A stretch of DNA of 59,271 nucleotides, from positions 1 through 59,271 of the forward strand of contig JBDKVA010000048.1 of NCBI GenBank assembly GCA_039679375.1, in the 5' to 3' direction. Each line of letters opens with the position of its first letter. The stretch's first letter is position 1. This DNA is from JBDKVA01 sp039679375 (GTDB taxonomy: Bacteria > Bacillota > Clostridia > Acetivibrionales > DTU013). The notes beneath the pieces were generated by a model. The model was not told the origin of the DNA, made no database searches, and saw only the letters and a list, made by a program, of their open reading frames with translations. The position numbers and the translations under genes are program-made. Positions 49,763 through 59,238 of the stretch are shown one piece after another.

Positions 49763-50755
49763 TTAGGATCTCTGAGCCTGTACTGCAGTAATTGCAACGA
49801 CTCCTACAATATCTTCGGCACTGCACCCTCTGGAAAGGTCATTTACCGGCTTTGCGATACCTTGCGTAATCGGTCCGTAGGCTTCCGCTTTTGCAAGCCT
49901 TTGCACCAGCTTATATGAAATGTTTCCACAGTTCAGATCCGGGAAAATAAGCACATTGGCGCTGCCTGCAACATTGCTTCCGGGCGCCTTCGATTTTGCA
50001 ACGGATGAAACGATTGCGGCATCAGCCTGAAGTTCTCCATCGAGCATCAGCTTCGGCTCCTTTTCCTTTGCGAGCTTTGCAGCCGCAATGACCTTTTCCG
50101 TCAGCTCGCTCTTAGCACTGCCATAGCTTGAATAGGACAGCATGGCAACTTTGGGTTCTTTACCAACCAGATTTTCAAACGACTTTGCAGAAGCGAGTGC
50201 AATTTCGGAAAGCTCGTCAGCACTTGGGTTTTCGACAAGGCCGCAGTCTGAAAATACAAACGTACCATTGCTTCCGTATTCACAATCCGGAACAACCATC
50301 ACGAAAAATGATGAAACCAGTTTCGTTCCCGGCGCGGTCTTCAATATTTGAAGTGCAGGCCTAAGAGTGTCTGCTGTGGAGTGTATCGCTCCGGAAACCA
50401 TTCCGTCTGCAGTTCCCATCTTAACCATCATGACACCCCAGTACAACTCGTTCTTCATTGTTTCACGAGCCTTTTCCGGCGTCATGCCCTTAGCTTTTCT
50501 CAATTCATAAAATGCATTTGCATATTCTTCAAATTTGGGTGAAGTCTCCGGATCTACTGTAACAGCCTTCGAGATGTCGATCTCACCGGCCAGCTTTTTG
50601 ATCTCATTTTCCTTCCCGACGAGTACAATTTTCGCAAGACCTCTTTCCTGTACCATTGCAGCAGCCTTAATTGTCCTTATGTCAGAACTTTCCGGCAGCA
50701 CGATCGTTTTAACGTCTTTTTTTGCACGTTCACTGATTAGTTCTAGGAAATTCAT
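49763..50755 (-). CDS. pta: Phosphate acetyltransferase
   Basis: 330 residues, class I short form. LPESSDIRTIKAAAMVQERG, KMGTADGMVSGAIHSTADTL, MLSYSSYGSAKSE and FPDLNCGNISYKLVQRLA are family signatures. It converts acetyl-CoA and phosphate to acetyl phosphate. ATG at 50755 after GAAAGGGGTTATACA. Promoter at 50884-50912. Confidence 0.96.
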   Translation of the reverse strand: MNFLELISERAKKDVKTIVLPESSDIRTIKAAAMVQERGLAKIVLVGKENEIKKLAGEIDISKAVTVDPETSPKFEEYANAFYELRKAKGMTPEKARETMKNELYWGVMMVKMGTADGMVSGAIHSTADTLRPALQILKTAPGTKLVSSFFVMVVPDCEYGSNGTFVFSDCGLVENPSADELSEIALASAKSFENLVGKEPKVAMLSYSSYGSAKSELTEKVIAAAKLAKEKEPKLMLDGELQADAAIVSSVAKSKAPGSNVAGSANVLIFPDLNCGNISYKLVQRLAKAEAYGPITQGIAKPVNDLSRGCSAEDIVGVVAITAVQAQRS

Positions 50756-51084
50756 TGTATAACCCCTTTCATATTGATGATAAAACTTGATTCTATTTTG
50801 TCCATACGTGTAATTACTTAGTCCGGTCTGTTTATTACCAGGTTCTATTATCAGCTAGTATCAAGCGTTTTCCGGCAACATTATTATATACTTAACGTTT
50901 ATTGTATACAAGATATGATTGACAAAAATCGATATAATATTGCAATAAAAATCGAAGGAGAATCGAGTCCCGCTCATAGCGCATTTTGCTATGCGAAATC
51001 ATGACAAATGGCCGTTAATAAAAAATGACACAGGTATATTTTTTCCTGTGCCATTCAAGTGTATGAAAAATCCTATATTATTTT
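50756..51084. promoter_or_regulatory. Intergenic region: pta promoter and gatB terminator
   Basis: On the minus strand TTGTAT (50907-50912) and TATAAT (50884-50889), 17 bp apart, are the likely pta promoter. Further right, 50941-51010, is a stretch with GGAGAATCG and a TAGCGCATTTTGCTATGCG near-palindrome; no gene follows it. The gatB terminator ATGGCACAGG/CCTGTGTCAT with TTTTTTATT occupies 51016-51054. Confidence 0.6.
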
Positions 51085-52515
51085 CTATTTGCTCAGTTCT
51101 TCCCTCAGAAGCCTGTTGATTGTTTGAGGGTCGGCCTTGCCCTTCATTTCACGCATGGCCTGTCCTACAAGAAAACCAAAAGCTTTTTCCTTTCCGCCTT
51201 TGAAGTCTGCAACAGACTGCGGGTTTGCGTCCAGTATCTTTTTGACTGCAGCGGCAAGAGCCGTTTCATCGCTGACGACCTCCAGGCGTTCTTCCTTTAC
51301 TATTTGTATGGGATCTTTTCCTGATTCAAACATTTTCTCAAAAACTTTTCTGGCAATCGTTCCGCTTACGGTCCCCTTATCGATCAATGTAACCAGCTTC
51401 GCCAGGTGGCTCCCCGGGAATGGAACAGCATCCAGGTCAAGCTCCCGTTCCTTCAATATCCTCATCAGGTCGCCCATGATCCAGTTGCTCACAGCCTTTG
51501 CATTACTGCTTTCCTTCGCCGCCTCCTCAAAGAAGTCCGCCAATCTCCTGGAGGACGTCAGCAAACGCGCATCATACTCCGGCAGGCCATACTCTGCAAT
51601 ATACCTGTCCCTTCTCGCGGCAGGAAGCTCAGGCAGTGAAGCCTTGATTTTCTCCAGCCATTCCTCGTCCACCACTACAGGCACCAGGTCCGGTTCGGGA
51701 AAATAGCGGTAGTCGTGCGCCTCTTCCTTGCTCCTCATAGCATAACTGCAGCCTTTTGCATCATCCCAGCGCCTTGTATCCTGAGTGATTTTCCCTCCGT
51801 CCTCCAATTCCCTGATCTGCCTTTGCGCTTCACTTTCCGCTGCGCGTTGGATCGATCTGAATGAATTGAGATTCTTCATTTCGGTCCTGGTGCCGAATTC
51901 CGTTCTTCCGAAAGGTCTGACCGAAAGGTTTACATCTGCTCTGAGAGATCCCTCCTGCATCTTGCAGTCGCAAACATCAAGATATTCAAGAATCGACTTT
52001 ATATTTTCCACGAAAGCCCTTGCTTCTTCAGGTGAACGCATATCCGGTTCGGAAACGATTTCGATCAATGGAACGCCGCATCGGTTGTAATCTACCAGAG
52101 TCCCGGTCCCCCATTCGTTGTGGATGAGTTTGCCCGCGTCCTCCTCTATGTGTATGCGCGTTATACCTATCTTTTTCTGTATCCCGTTCGTATCTATTTC
52201 AACATAGCCATTCCGGCACAACGGCAGGTCGAATTGAGAAACCTGGTAAGCTTTCGGCAGATCGGGATAGAAGTAATTTTTCCGATCCTGCTTGCTGAAC
52301 CCGGAAATCGAGCAGTTCATCGCAAGTCCGGCCTTAACGGCATATTCCACAGCCTTTTTGTTAAGGACAGGCAATACGCCGGGCATGCCTGTGCATATCG
52401 GGCAGCAATGCGTATTTGGCTCTCCTCCGAACTCCGTGGAGCAGCCGCAATATATTTTTGATTTCGTCGATAGTTCGGCGTGAACCTCAAGCCCGATTAC
52501 AATTTCATAGTCCAT
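51085..52515 (-). CDS. gatB: Asp-tRNA(Asn)/Glu-tRNA(Gln) amidotransferase subunit B
   Basis: 476 residues from the ATG at 52515 (GAGGTGAAAAAG). IGLEVHAELSTKSKIYCGCS and the YFYPDLPKAYQVSQFDLPLC segment mark the kinase-like domain; a YqeY-type tail ends the protein. GatCAB converts misacylated Glu-tRNA(Gln) to Gln-tRNA(Gln). Last of the gatC-gatA-gatB operon. Confidence 0.96.
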   Translation of the reverse strand: MDYEIVIGLEVHAELSTKSKIYCGCSTEFGGEPNTHCCPICTGMPGVLPVLNKKAVEYAVKAGLAMNCSISGFSKQDRKNYFYPDLPKAYQVSQFDLPLCRNGYVEIDTNGIQKKIGITRIHIEEDAGKLIHNEWGTGTLVDYNRCGVPLIEIVSEPDMRSPEEARAFVENIKSILEYLDVCDCKMQEGSLRADVNLSVRPFGRTEFGTRTEMKNLNSFRSIQRAAESEAQRQIRELEDGGKITQDTRRWDDAKGCSYAMRSKEEAHDYRYFPEPDLVPVVVDEEWLEKIKASLPELPAARRDRYIAEYGLPEYDARLLTSSRRLADFFEEAAKESSNAKAVSNWIMGDLMRILKERELDLDAVPFPGSHLAKLVTLIDKGTVSGTIARKVFEKMFESGKDPIQIVKEERLEVVSDETALAAAVKKILDANPQSVADFKGGKEKAFGFLVGQAMREMKGKADPQTINRLLREELSK

Positions 52516-52564
52516 CTTTTTCACCTCAAGTATAGAATCACAACTTTTAACCGCTTTTACCATG

Positions 52565-54025
52565 TCATATCTCCGGCCTTTTCAGGTGAAATCCGGTATT
52601 TTGTTCAAATGTGTATCCGGCACGAAGCAGTGTTGCTTCGCCAAACGGTTTACTAATCAGCTGAAGCCCTATTGGCAGCCCGTCCCGGTCAAAGCCGCAT
52701 GGCAGCACAAGTGCAGGCAGTCCGGCTATGTTCGCGGAAACGGTATAAATATCTCCCAGGTACATGGCAAGCGGATCATTGACCTTTTCACCTATCTTAT
52801 AAGCTGTTGTCGGAGCTGTTGGTCCAAGGACCATATCAAATTTCGAAAACACCTCATCAAAACCATTCCTGATCAATGTCCTTACCTGAAGGGCCTTTTT
52901 GTAATAAGCGTCGTAGTAGCCTGAACTCAGTGCATAGGTGCCAAGCATGATCCTTCTTTTCACTTCCTGTCCAAAGCCCTCGCTTCTCGTCTGCTTGTAT
53001 AAGTCCAGCAAATCATCGTATTTTTCTGCTCTGTAACCATACTTGATCCCATCGTATCTGGCCAGGTTGGAGCTTGCTTCCGCTGATGAAATGATATAGT
53101 AAGCGGGTATGGCATATTCGGTGATGGGAAGCGAGCATTCCTCACAGGCTGCGCCAAGCTTTTCATATGTCCTGGCCGCATCAAGGACCGCGTTTTTTAC
53201 CTCTGTGTTTATGCCTTCCGCGGTATATTCTCTTGGGATGCCAATTTTCATGCCTTTTACGTCATTCAAAAGCGCTTTCGTATAATCGGGATGCTTAACC
53301 GGTGCAGATGTCGAATCAAGCCGGTCCTGGCCTGCTATAGCATCGAGTATCAGTGCACAATCCGTCACATCACGTGTGATAGGCCCGATCTGGTCAAGAG
53401 ATGAGGCGAATGCCACAAGGCCATACCTGGATATCGCGCCATATGTAGGCTTCATTCCAACAACACCGCAAAATGACGCCGGTTGTCTGATTGATCCACC
53501 TGTATCGGAACCCAGCGCAAATACCGTCTCCCCGCCTGCAACGGATGAAGCTGCTCCTCCGCTTGAACCTCCCGGCACTCTTTGGGTATCCCATGGATTT
53601 TTTGTCTGTTTGAAATATGAATTTTCTGTGGAACCTCCCATGGCGAATTCATCCATGTTAAGCTTCCCAAGCAAAACTGCTTTCTGGCTGTACAACTTTT
53701 CCACCACAGTAGCGTTATAAGGCGGTACAAAGTTTTTCAATATTTTTGACGCGCAGGTAGTCGCAATCCCCTCCGTACAAATATTGTCCTTCACAGCCAT
53801 AGGGATTCCTGCCAAGGGCGGCAAATCAGCCTTCCCATTAAACGCATCCTGCAAATCTCCAGCCTGCTTCAGTGCGATATTGCGCGAAATGGTTATATAA
53901 CTGCCCAATTTTGGGTCGACTTCATCAATTCTGTCCAGGTATGCCTGTACCAATTCAACTGCACCGATTTCTCCGGACCGCAGCATGGCAGACAGTTCAT
54001 GGGCGGTCATTTCGTATAGCTTCAT
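52565..54025 (-). CDS. gatA: Asp-tRNA(Asn)/Glu-tRNA(Gln) amidotransferase subunit A
   Basis: 486 residues, amidase-signature family. The catalytic lysine is in MAVKDNICTEG, and the Ser-cisSer pair in PGGSSGGAASSVAGG. It releases ammonia from glutamine for the GatB site. ATG at 54025 after GCGGAGGAAAATATA. Confidence 0.97.
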   Translation of the reverse strand: MKLYEMTAHELSAMLRSGEIGAVELVQAYLDRIDEVDPKLGSYITISRNIALKQAGDLQDAFNGKADLPPLAGIPMAVKDNICTEGIATTCASKILKNFVPPYNATVVEKLYSQKAVLLGKLNMDEFAMGGSTENSYFKQTKNPWDTQRVPGGSSGGAASSVAGGETVFALGSDTGGSIRQPASFCGVVGMKPTYGAISRYGLVAFASSLDQIGPITRDVTDCALILDAIAGQDRLDSTSAPVKHPDYTKALLNDVKGMKIGIPREYTAEGINTEVKNAVLDAARTYEKLGAACEECSLPITEYAIPAYYIISSAEASSNLARYDGIKYGYRAEKYDDLLDLYKQTRSEGFGQEVKRRIMLGTYALSSGYYDAYYKKALQVRTLIRNGFDEVFSKFDMVLGPTAPTTAYKIGEKVNDPLAMYLGDIYTVSANIAGLPALVLPCGFDRDGLPIGLQLISKPFGEATLLRAGYTFEQNTGFHLKRPEI

Positions 54026-54055
54026 ATATTTTCCTCCGCATTTGAAAAGTAACCC

Positions 54056-54346
54056 CTACTCCATTACCTTTGGAACCTTGTAGCAGCCGTCTTCCTGTGA
54101 AGGGGCGTTTTCCATCAGCTTTTCCCTATCAAAGGAACCGGTAACCACATCCTCCCTCAGGATGTTCCGGATAGGAATAACATGCTCCATGGGTTTTACA
54201 TTGGATGTGTCAAGTTCATTGAGCTTGTCCACATAAGAGATGATTTTCTCCATTTCCAGTGTGAATTTTTCTTTCTCCGCCTCAGAAATATTCAGGCGGG
54301 CCAGGTCCGCTATATGCTCGATTGTTTCCTTTGTCACTTTTTTCAT
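54056..54346 (-). CDS. gatC: Asp-tRNA(Asn)/Glu-tRNA(Gln) amidotransferase subunit C
   Basis: 96 residues: IEHIADLARLNISEAEKEKF, then KLNELDTSNVKPMEHVIPIR and LREDVVTGSF, the standard GatC pattern. It bridges and stabilises GatA and GatB. First gene of the operon. ATG at 54346. Confidence 0.96.
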   Translation of the reverse strand: MKKVTKETIEHIADLARLNISEAEKEKFTLEMEKIISYVDKLNELDTSNVKPMEHVIPIRNILREDVVTGSFDREKLMENAPSQEDGCYKVPKVME

Positions 54347-54509
54347 TATAAACCGCCAATCCTCCGTTCAGCAAATGTATCATCCTATTGCCTTGATTGC
54401 CGAAAAGCATTTTACTTATTATATAAAATGAAATTGCCCAAGTCAATTCTTCCCTGCCGGCATATCACGGCACACAATGGTCGCCCATACGGATACGATT
54501 TGATGCATA

Positions 54510-55133
54510 TTATCTGCACCTTTTTATAAGTTCCAGCGCCTTTAAACCTATGGATTCATCGTCTGCATCGGCAGGCAGGCAAAATTCAGCCCCCTTTTTC
54601 ATGAAAACATAAGCACCCTCTGCAGTCCGTACAGTCGTGTTGAAAACGATGCCTGCGCCCTTCTTGCAAAATACGGACAAATTCAGTTTTCCCTCGGTGA
54701 AGGATTTCCAGTCGCGGGCATGCAATTTCTCCATAAGCTGGATTGATCCCGCCGGTTTGCCATTACGGCAGGAGGCAAGCGAATTCCTGATCGCACCGCC
54801 GAGCTTTTCCGGCCTGTAAGGCGGCAATAAAAACATAACATCTATAGTAGCCTTACCTGAACCAAACAGATCCGGAACATATGGAATGATTGTAACATTC
54901 CCGAGCCTGTCAAAAAAAATACTGATATTGCCAGTCAGGACAGGCTTGTTGATTTTGCAAGCCCTGTCGGGGTATTCTTCATGATGATGACCTCTTTTTG
55001 CCACTTTGTCGGACTTGCCTGATTTTTTTTGTCCTTTTACTTTAAACTTTAAAATGAACACTGCTGCAATAAGGACCGATACGATGACGATCAGCAGCAG
55101 GAGTGCCAGGTATTTCAGATAATCCGTGTTCAT
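54510..55133 (-). CDS. Hypothetical membrane-anchored protein, 207 aa
   Basis: One N-terminal helix (YLALLLLIVIVSVLIAAVFIL), a basic His-rich linker (KKSGKSDKVAKRGHHHEE), and a cytoplasmic or outside domain with KATIDVMFLLPPYRPEKLGG and KLHARDWKSFTEGKLNLSVF. I cannot assign a family. Its ATG overlaps the nitroreductase stop by 4 bases, so the pair is coupled. Confidence 0.72.
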   Translation of the reverse strand: MNTDYLKYLALLLLIVIVSVLIAAVFILKFKVKGQKKSGKSDKVAKRGHHHEEYPDRACKINKPVLTGNISIFFDRLGNVTIIPYVPDLFGSGKATIDVMFLLPPYRPEKLGGAIRNSLASCRNGKPAGSIQLMEKLHARDWKSFTEGKLNLSVFCKKGAGIVFNTTVRTAEGAYVFMKKGAEFCLPADADDESIGLKALELIKRCR

Positions 55134-55699
55134 AGCTTTAAAATAATATCGGTAAATTTTCTCTTCGGAACATGCAGCACGCCTTTTTCATCCTTGTAAT
55201 AACGGATTGAGCCGCTCTCTTCCTCCATCACCGGGCTTTCGGATGGATAACCCAGAGCAACTGCAGTATTTATTACATACCTGTCAGGAATATTAAGCAT
55301 TTTCCGTACAGCATCCCGCTCGACGGAGGCAATCCAGCAGGATCCTATACCTTCCTCAAGCGCAGACAAAATGATATTCTGTGCGGCAGCACCCGCATCA
55401 AGCTCATATCCGGCTTTCCGCACCTCGGTATCTGCCAGTATGACGATATATGCAACGGGTTCCTCCCCTTTTTTGGGGTTGCCTTCCGGTGTAATGTAGC
55501 CTGCCCATTTGACATACTTGAAGAATTGGGCGACCTTTTCTTCTTCGTCAATAATGATATATCTCAAAGGCTGCAAATTACTGGCCGACGGTGCCAGCCT
55601 GGCGGCATCGACCATTCTTTCCAGTTGAACCCTATCAAGCTTCTTCTGCTGAAATTTCCGTACCGTCCTTCTTTGTCTTATCAGATCATAAACGCTCAT
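55130..55699 (-). CDS. Nitroreductase-family flavoprotein
   Basis: 189 residues. The FMN-binding start LIRQRRTVRKFQQKKLD, then RLAPSASNLQPLRYIIIDEE and GIGSCWIASVERDAVRKMLN, are typical of small nitroreductases. It reduces quinone- or nitro-type compounds with NAD(P)H; the substrate is unknown. ATG at 55699 after GGGAGTGTGAGAA. Confidence 0.92.
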   Translation of the reverse strand: MSVYDLIRQRRTVRKFQQKKLDRVQLERMVDAARLAPSASNLQPLRYIIIDEEEKVAQFFKYVKWAGYITPEGNPKKGEEPVAYIVILADTEVRKAGYELDAGAAAQNIILSALEEGIGSCWIASVERDAVRKMLNIPDRYVINTAVALGYPSESPVMEEESGSIRYYKDEKGVLHVPKRKFTDIILKL

Positions 55700-55749
55700 T
55701 TCTCACACTCCCTTTGTGTACTTTTCTTTTAACATTTTATCATAATATA

Positions 55750-55830
55750 ATACTACAACGAAAGATTACAAATTATCCTTACATAAATAACATGCTAAAG
55801 CATGCATGATTATCTCTGCAAGGCGCATAT
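55750..55830. repeat. Palindromic interspersed repeat, copy 3
   Basis: AATACTACAACGAAAGATTA starts the copy, and ATTATCCTTACATAAATAAC followed by GCAAGGCGCATATAAA mirrors copy 1 at 26660-26720. The CATGCTAAAGCATG core is a perfect small hairpin. The right-hand TACTACAGC end is missing, so it is a partial copy. Confidence 0.6.
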
Positions 55831-55875
55831 AAAAAAGCCCTCATGAGGCTATCATCCTGGAATACCTCACGAAGG
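55830..55875 (-). terminator. Terminator of the TadG-like gene
   Basis: CCTTCGTGAGG and CCTCATGAGGG (minus strand) form a wobble-containing 11-bp stem, and CTTTTTT follows. It is about 90 bases past the gene's stop and directly abuts the repeat. Confidence 0.7.
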
Positions 55876-55961
55876 TTTTTTTACAAGCGGATATGCGTAC
55901 AGCTTCGCGCCCCGGCTGAAATATTGGAAACTACAAATGCTATCTTTATCTTTTGAAGCCG

Positions 55962-56930
55962 TTACTGGATAAGCCGAATACCCTTAAATCCATAATCCGT
56001 TTGTGTCGGACTTACTTTTCCGACGCCAACGGCTTTTACAAACTTTCCTGTTACAATTGCTTTACTATTTGTTCCGTGTCCTTCCTCGGTAACGCCTTCA
56101 AGGAGAAACTTGGCAAACCCCATGACAGTAACATCGGATCTGCCGTTTTGAAAAGCATTTATAATAATAACGGTTATTAATCTGGGACAGTCCTTTTCAT
56201 AATGGTCGTATGTACATTCCGGAGAATGGTTGCACCGGCCCAAAAGCTCTGAGACGCCTGCCACAGTATCTCCCGCCATATTGCCGGGTTCGGTGTTAAG
56301 TATTTCGTCTACTTTTATAAAGCCATTGTATCCATTGATAATATTGTTACCATATGTACTGCTCCCTGTTTTGTTTAGTTTCAAAGCTCCGTAATTTCCA
56401 GTGAATCCTTCCCCTCCTCCTTCCTTCAATGTATATGTTACTCCGTATTCAAATGTCTGCTGTTCTATTGCAAACGGCCGGATTTCTTCACCTACGCCGC
56501 ATAATGGAGCACATTCTGCAACGCCTGTTGCCTTTACATTTGTTTTATTAAATCCCAGAATTCTAGCAAAATAATGATCTACATCCTCATTTGCGGTGAC
56601 ACTTACCTTCGTATCATTGTCAAACACAACGATTTCCGACCTTAAAGGATCTATGCCATTCTTCTCCAGATATTCTTTAGCTACATTACATGCATTATCC
56701 CGGTCATATATCAATTCCTGTGCTCCGGCCAAAGCCGCCGAATCTACCGCATTGCTTATCCTGCTTCTCTCATGCGCAACGACCCCGATATCTACCCCTA
56801 ATGCACAAAATCCAAGCAGTACTGTCATACAAAGGGCAACCATCACTGCAGTCGTTCCCTTCTCGCTTCTAATGTGGGCTGCCGCCCACAACCCAACGAA
56901 TGTACTAAAAGAGCCTGATATCTTTCGCAT
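55962..56930 (-). CDS. Tad pilus-related protein (TadG-like N-terminus)
   Basis: 322 residues. A short basic start and one helix (GTTAVMVALCMTVLLGFCAL, about 25-44) are followed by GVDIGVVAHERSRISNAVDS and AALAGAQELI, the TadE/TadG-type start. The remainder is a beta-rich domain with several cysteines (CAPLCGVGEE, CNHSPECTYDHYEKDC). It resembles pseudopilin-like surface proteins, but no other tad genes are here. ATG at 56930 after GGAGGTGTTGTC. Confidence 0.85.
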   Translation of the reverse strand: MRKISGSFSTFVGLWAAAHIRSEKGTTAVMVALCMTVLLGFCALGVDIGVVAHERSRISNAVDSAALAGAQELIYDRDNACNVAKEYLEKNGIDPLRSEIVVFDNDTKVSVTANEDVDHYFARILGFNKTNVKATGVAECAPLCGVGEEIRPFAIEQQTFEYGVTYTLKEGGGEGFTGNYGALKLNKTGSSTYGNNIINGYNGFIKVDEILNTEPGNMAGDTVAGVSELLGRCNHSPECTYDHYEKDCPRLITVIIINAFQNGRSDVTVMGFAKFLLEGVTEEGHGTNSKAIVTGKFVKAVGVGKVSPTQTDYGFKGIRLIQ

Positions 56931-57156
56931 GACAACACCTCCATCTAAATCATATCACCGTTTTTCACAAGACTCCTATCAATCAAAATAACCATTTTTT
57001 CACCTGGAATACCTACTCTTTATGGGTATAATGGAATGGTAAAATAGTCTCGTCATGCAAAAGACTTGCTGTCCAAAAGATATTGTTATACACTATTTAT
57101 TAATGCTGTAGTACTAGTGTGTTCAGGCCATTAATTCATGGGGGGCAAAATCATTT

Positions 57157-58758
57157 ATGAAAAAAAACCTTTTTATTTATCTGACTTCCTTTTTATGCGG
57201 TATGGCTGTCATGGGAGTGGAGTTATCGGCAACCAGGCTTCTTGCGCCATATTTCGGCACTTCCTCGATCGTGTACACTGTAGTGATCGGGCTCATTATG
57301 ATATCCATGAGCATCGGAAATATTTTAGGGGGCAGGTCCGCCGACAGGTATAACGACCTGAGCAGACTTTTTAAACTGCTATGGGTTGCAGCATTGTGGA
57401 TTGCAGTCATACCGCTGGTTGGAAAGTATGTCATCGCGCTCTCCGCAATCATCATGATGTGGATACTGCCTGGAAACCTCCTTGTAGCAGGCTCCACATT
57501 TTCTTGCCTGCTTGTCTTCTCAGCACCGCTGCTGATCCTTGGTATGGTTTCGCCATATCTTGTCAAGCTGGGCATCAAAGATATGAAAAACAGCGGCCGC
57601 ACAACCGGTGAAATCTACGCGGCGTCAACAATAGGAAGCATCATCGGCACCTTCATCCCTACCTTCCTGACCATCCCCTACATTGGCACGATGAAGTCCT
57701 TCCTGGTATTTTCACTTGCGCTCAACCTCATTTGCCTCTATTTTTTCATCACCAGAAAGAAGGGTTACATTAAAGGCGTCGTCACTACAGTAGTCACAGC
57801 GGCTCTGCTGCTGGCTCCTTTGGGCAGTTCATACGCTTTCTGGAAGGAAACGGTCCTTGAGGACGAATCCCTCTATAATTACCTTCAGGTAGCGGAAGAA
57901 GGCGATACTGTTCTTTTATCAACCAATGTTGCATTTGGCGTGCAATCGGTTTATAAAAAGAACCGTACTCTATCCGGCCTCTATTATGATTATGCCCTTA
58001 TGTCGCCTTTTTTTATTGAGAACACCGGTTCGGAAAAAAAGCTGGATGTTCTGGTACTGGGTATGGGTACGGGAACATTCGCAAAGCAATGCAAATATTA
58101 TTTTCCAAACAGTAAAATAGATGGTGTAGAGATCGATGAAAAAATCGTCAAGCTGTCAAAAGAATATTTCGAATTGAAGGATGAAGAAGCCACCGTGTTT
58201 GTAAATGATGGGCGAACCTTTCTGGCAGGCAGCGATGCGGGCACGTACGATATTGTTATGGTCGACGCCTACCACGATATTACCATACCATTTCATATGT
58301 CGACTGCTGAATTTTTCTCAGAGATCAAGCAGCATCTGAATCCAGGCGGCGTAATCATGATCAATATCAATATGCGCTCGGATAAAAGCACTGAGATCGT
58401 TGATTATCTGTGCCAAACACTGAAAAGCAAAATGAACAGGGTGTATAAGTATAGCGTACCCAATACGACCAATACAATCGTCTTCTCAACCGACAACACG
58501 GAATGTCTGAAAGATTACAAGGACAACATAAGCAGACTGGATTCCAAAAGCCCATTATTGCCTTTGGCAAACAGCGTTCTTGAAAACCAGAGCGAGATAA
58601 AGGATGCCAGTTATGTATTTACCGACGATTTAGCTCCTGTTGAAGTCCTTGGACAAAAGGTACTGAATGATATCGTAAACGACAGCCTCGCCTATTTCAA
58701 GCAGGAACTGAAATCATCGGGGAATGGAGTGCGCGATGTATTTAACATGATCGATTAA
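57157..58758 (+). CDS. Membrane protein fused to a spermidine-synthase-like domain
   Basis: 533 residues. About seven membrane helices (residues 5-235) precede a Rossmann-like methyltransferase or aminopropyltransferase domain: VLVLGMGTGTFAKQC, then KIDGVEIDEKIVKL, VNDGRTFLAG and IVMVDAYHDITIPFHMSTAE. The family is the fused spermidine-synthase type common in Firmicutes. Whether it makes polyamines is uncertain. ATG at 57157 after GGGGGGCAAAATCATTT. Confidence 0.9.
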   Translation: MKKNLFIYLTSFLCGMAVMGVELSATRLLAPYFGTSSIVYTVVIGLIMISMSIGNILGGRSADRYNDLSRLFKLLWVAALWIAVIPLVGKYVIALSAIIMMWILPGNLLVAGSTFSCLLVFSAPLLILGMVSPYLVKLGIKDMKNSGRTTGEIYAASTIGSIIGTFIPTFLTIPYIGTMKSFLVFSLALNLICLYFFITRKKGYIKGVVTTVVTAALLLAPLGSSYAFWKETVLEDESLYNYLQVAEEGDTVLLSTNVAFGVQSVYKKNRTLSGLYYDYALMSPFFIENTGSEKKLDVLVLGMGTGTFAKQCKYYFPNSKIDGVEIDEKIVKLSKEYFELKDEEATVFVNDGRTFLAGSDAGTYDIVMVDAYHDITIPFHMSTAEFFSEIKQHLNPGGVIMININMRSDKSTEIVDYLCQTLKSKMNRVYKYSVPNTTNTIVFSTDNTECLKDYKDNISRLDSKSPLLPLANSVLENQSEIKDASYVFTDDLAPVEVLGQKVLNDIVNDSLAYFKQELKSSGNGVRDVFNMID

Positions 58759-58806
58759 TACCACAGCGTTGATTAATACAAAGATGTAATAAGGCTGTAG
58801 CATTAA
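58755..58806. repeat. Short palindromic element at the end of the spermidine-synthase-like gene
   Basis: TTAATACCACAGC (58755-58767) and GCTGTAGCATTAA (58794-58806) are inverted with two mismatches. The ends match those of the larger repeats (TACTACAGC...GCTGTAGTA). It overlaps the gene's stop codon and may act as its terminator. Confidence 0.5.
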
Positions 58807-58814
58807 CAGGGAGA

Positions 58815-59120
58815 TCAATTCAATTCGAGGACATTTTCATTATAGAACAGGTTGAATATATCCTTTATTATGTCATTATGATTGTTGATAGTGATATGAT
58901 GAAGCTGGCCTTCATCCATTTGTATGCAGACAGCTATCTGATATTTGTCATTATTGTCGATGACCGCACTGATCATATCTACTGCCTCCATAGGCTTTCC
59001 ATAAGTACATGCCCATTCGCCCGTGTCCTCATCCATTTTCAGGTCTCTTCCATAGTAATTTTCAAGGAAGCGTTTGATTTCACCATTTTTTCTTGACCAC
59101 AAATTCACCGTTAACTTCAT
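58815..59120 (-). CDS. Small hypothetical protein, 101 aa
   Basis: KLTVNLWSRKNGEIKRFLEN starts the protein, followed by YYGRDLKMDEDTGEWACTYG and a hydrophobic-charged middle including MEAVDMISAVIDN. A soluble cytoplasmic protein; I have no family for it, although similar short proteins occur in Clostridia. Support: ATG at 59120 after AAAAGGAGAACATA; a longer frame to 59186 runs into the tandem repeats and is less likely. Confidence 0.75.
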   Translation of the reverse strand: MKLTVNLWSRKNGEIKRFLENYYGRDLKMDEDTGEWACTYGKPMEAVDMISAVIDNNDKYQIAVCIQMDEGQLHHITINNHNDIIKDIFNLFYNENVLELN

Positions 59121-59150
59121 TATGTTCTCCTTTTTATTGAGGGGTTGCGT

Positions 59151-59238
59151 ATTTCGGTAACATCCGGACACTAATTCCGGCAACATCCGGACAGCGTTTC
59201 GGAATTATCCGGACACCATTTCGGCACATCCGGACACC
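59151..59238 (-). repeat. Four tandem ~22-bp repeats resembling IS21-type terminal repeats
   Basis: Units start at 59151, 59173, 59196 and 59218, each ending ATCCGGACA plus one or two bases; consensus on + is ATTTCGGNAACATCCGGACA. On the minus strand each reads TGTCCGGATGTTNCCGAAAT. Repeats of this kind precede the transposase genes of IS21 elements. No istA or istB is visible inside the window. Confidence 0.6.

Noticed and set aside
59151..59238. CRISPR array at the right end
   Set aside because: The units are adjacent imperfect repeats without spacers, and no cas genes are present.
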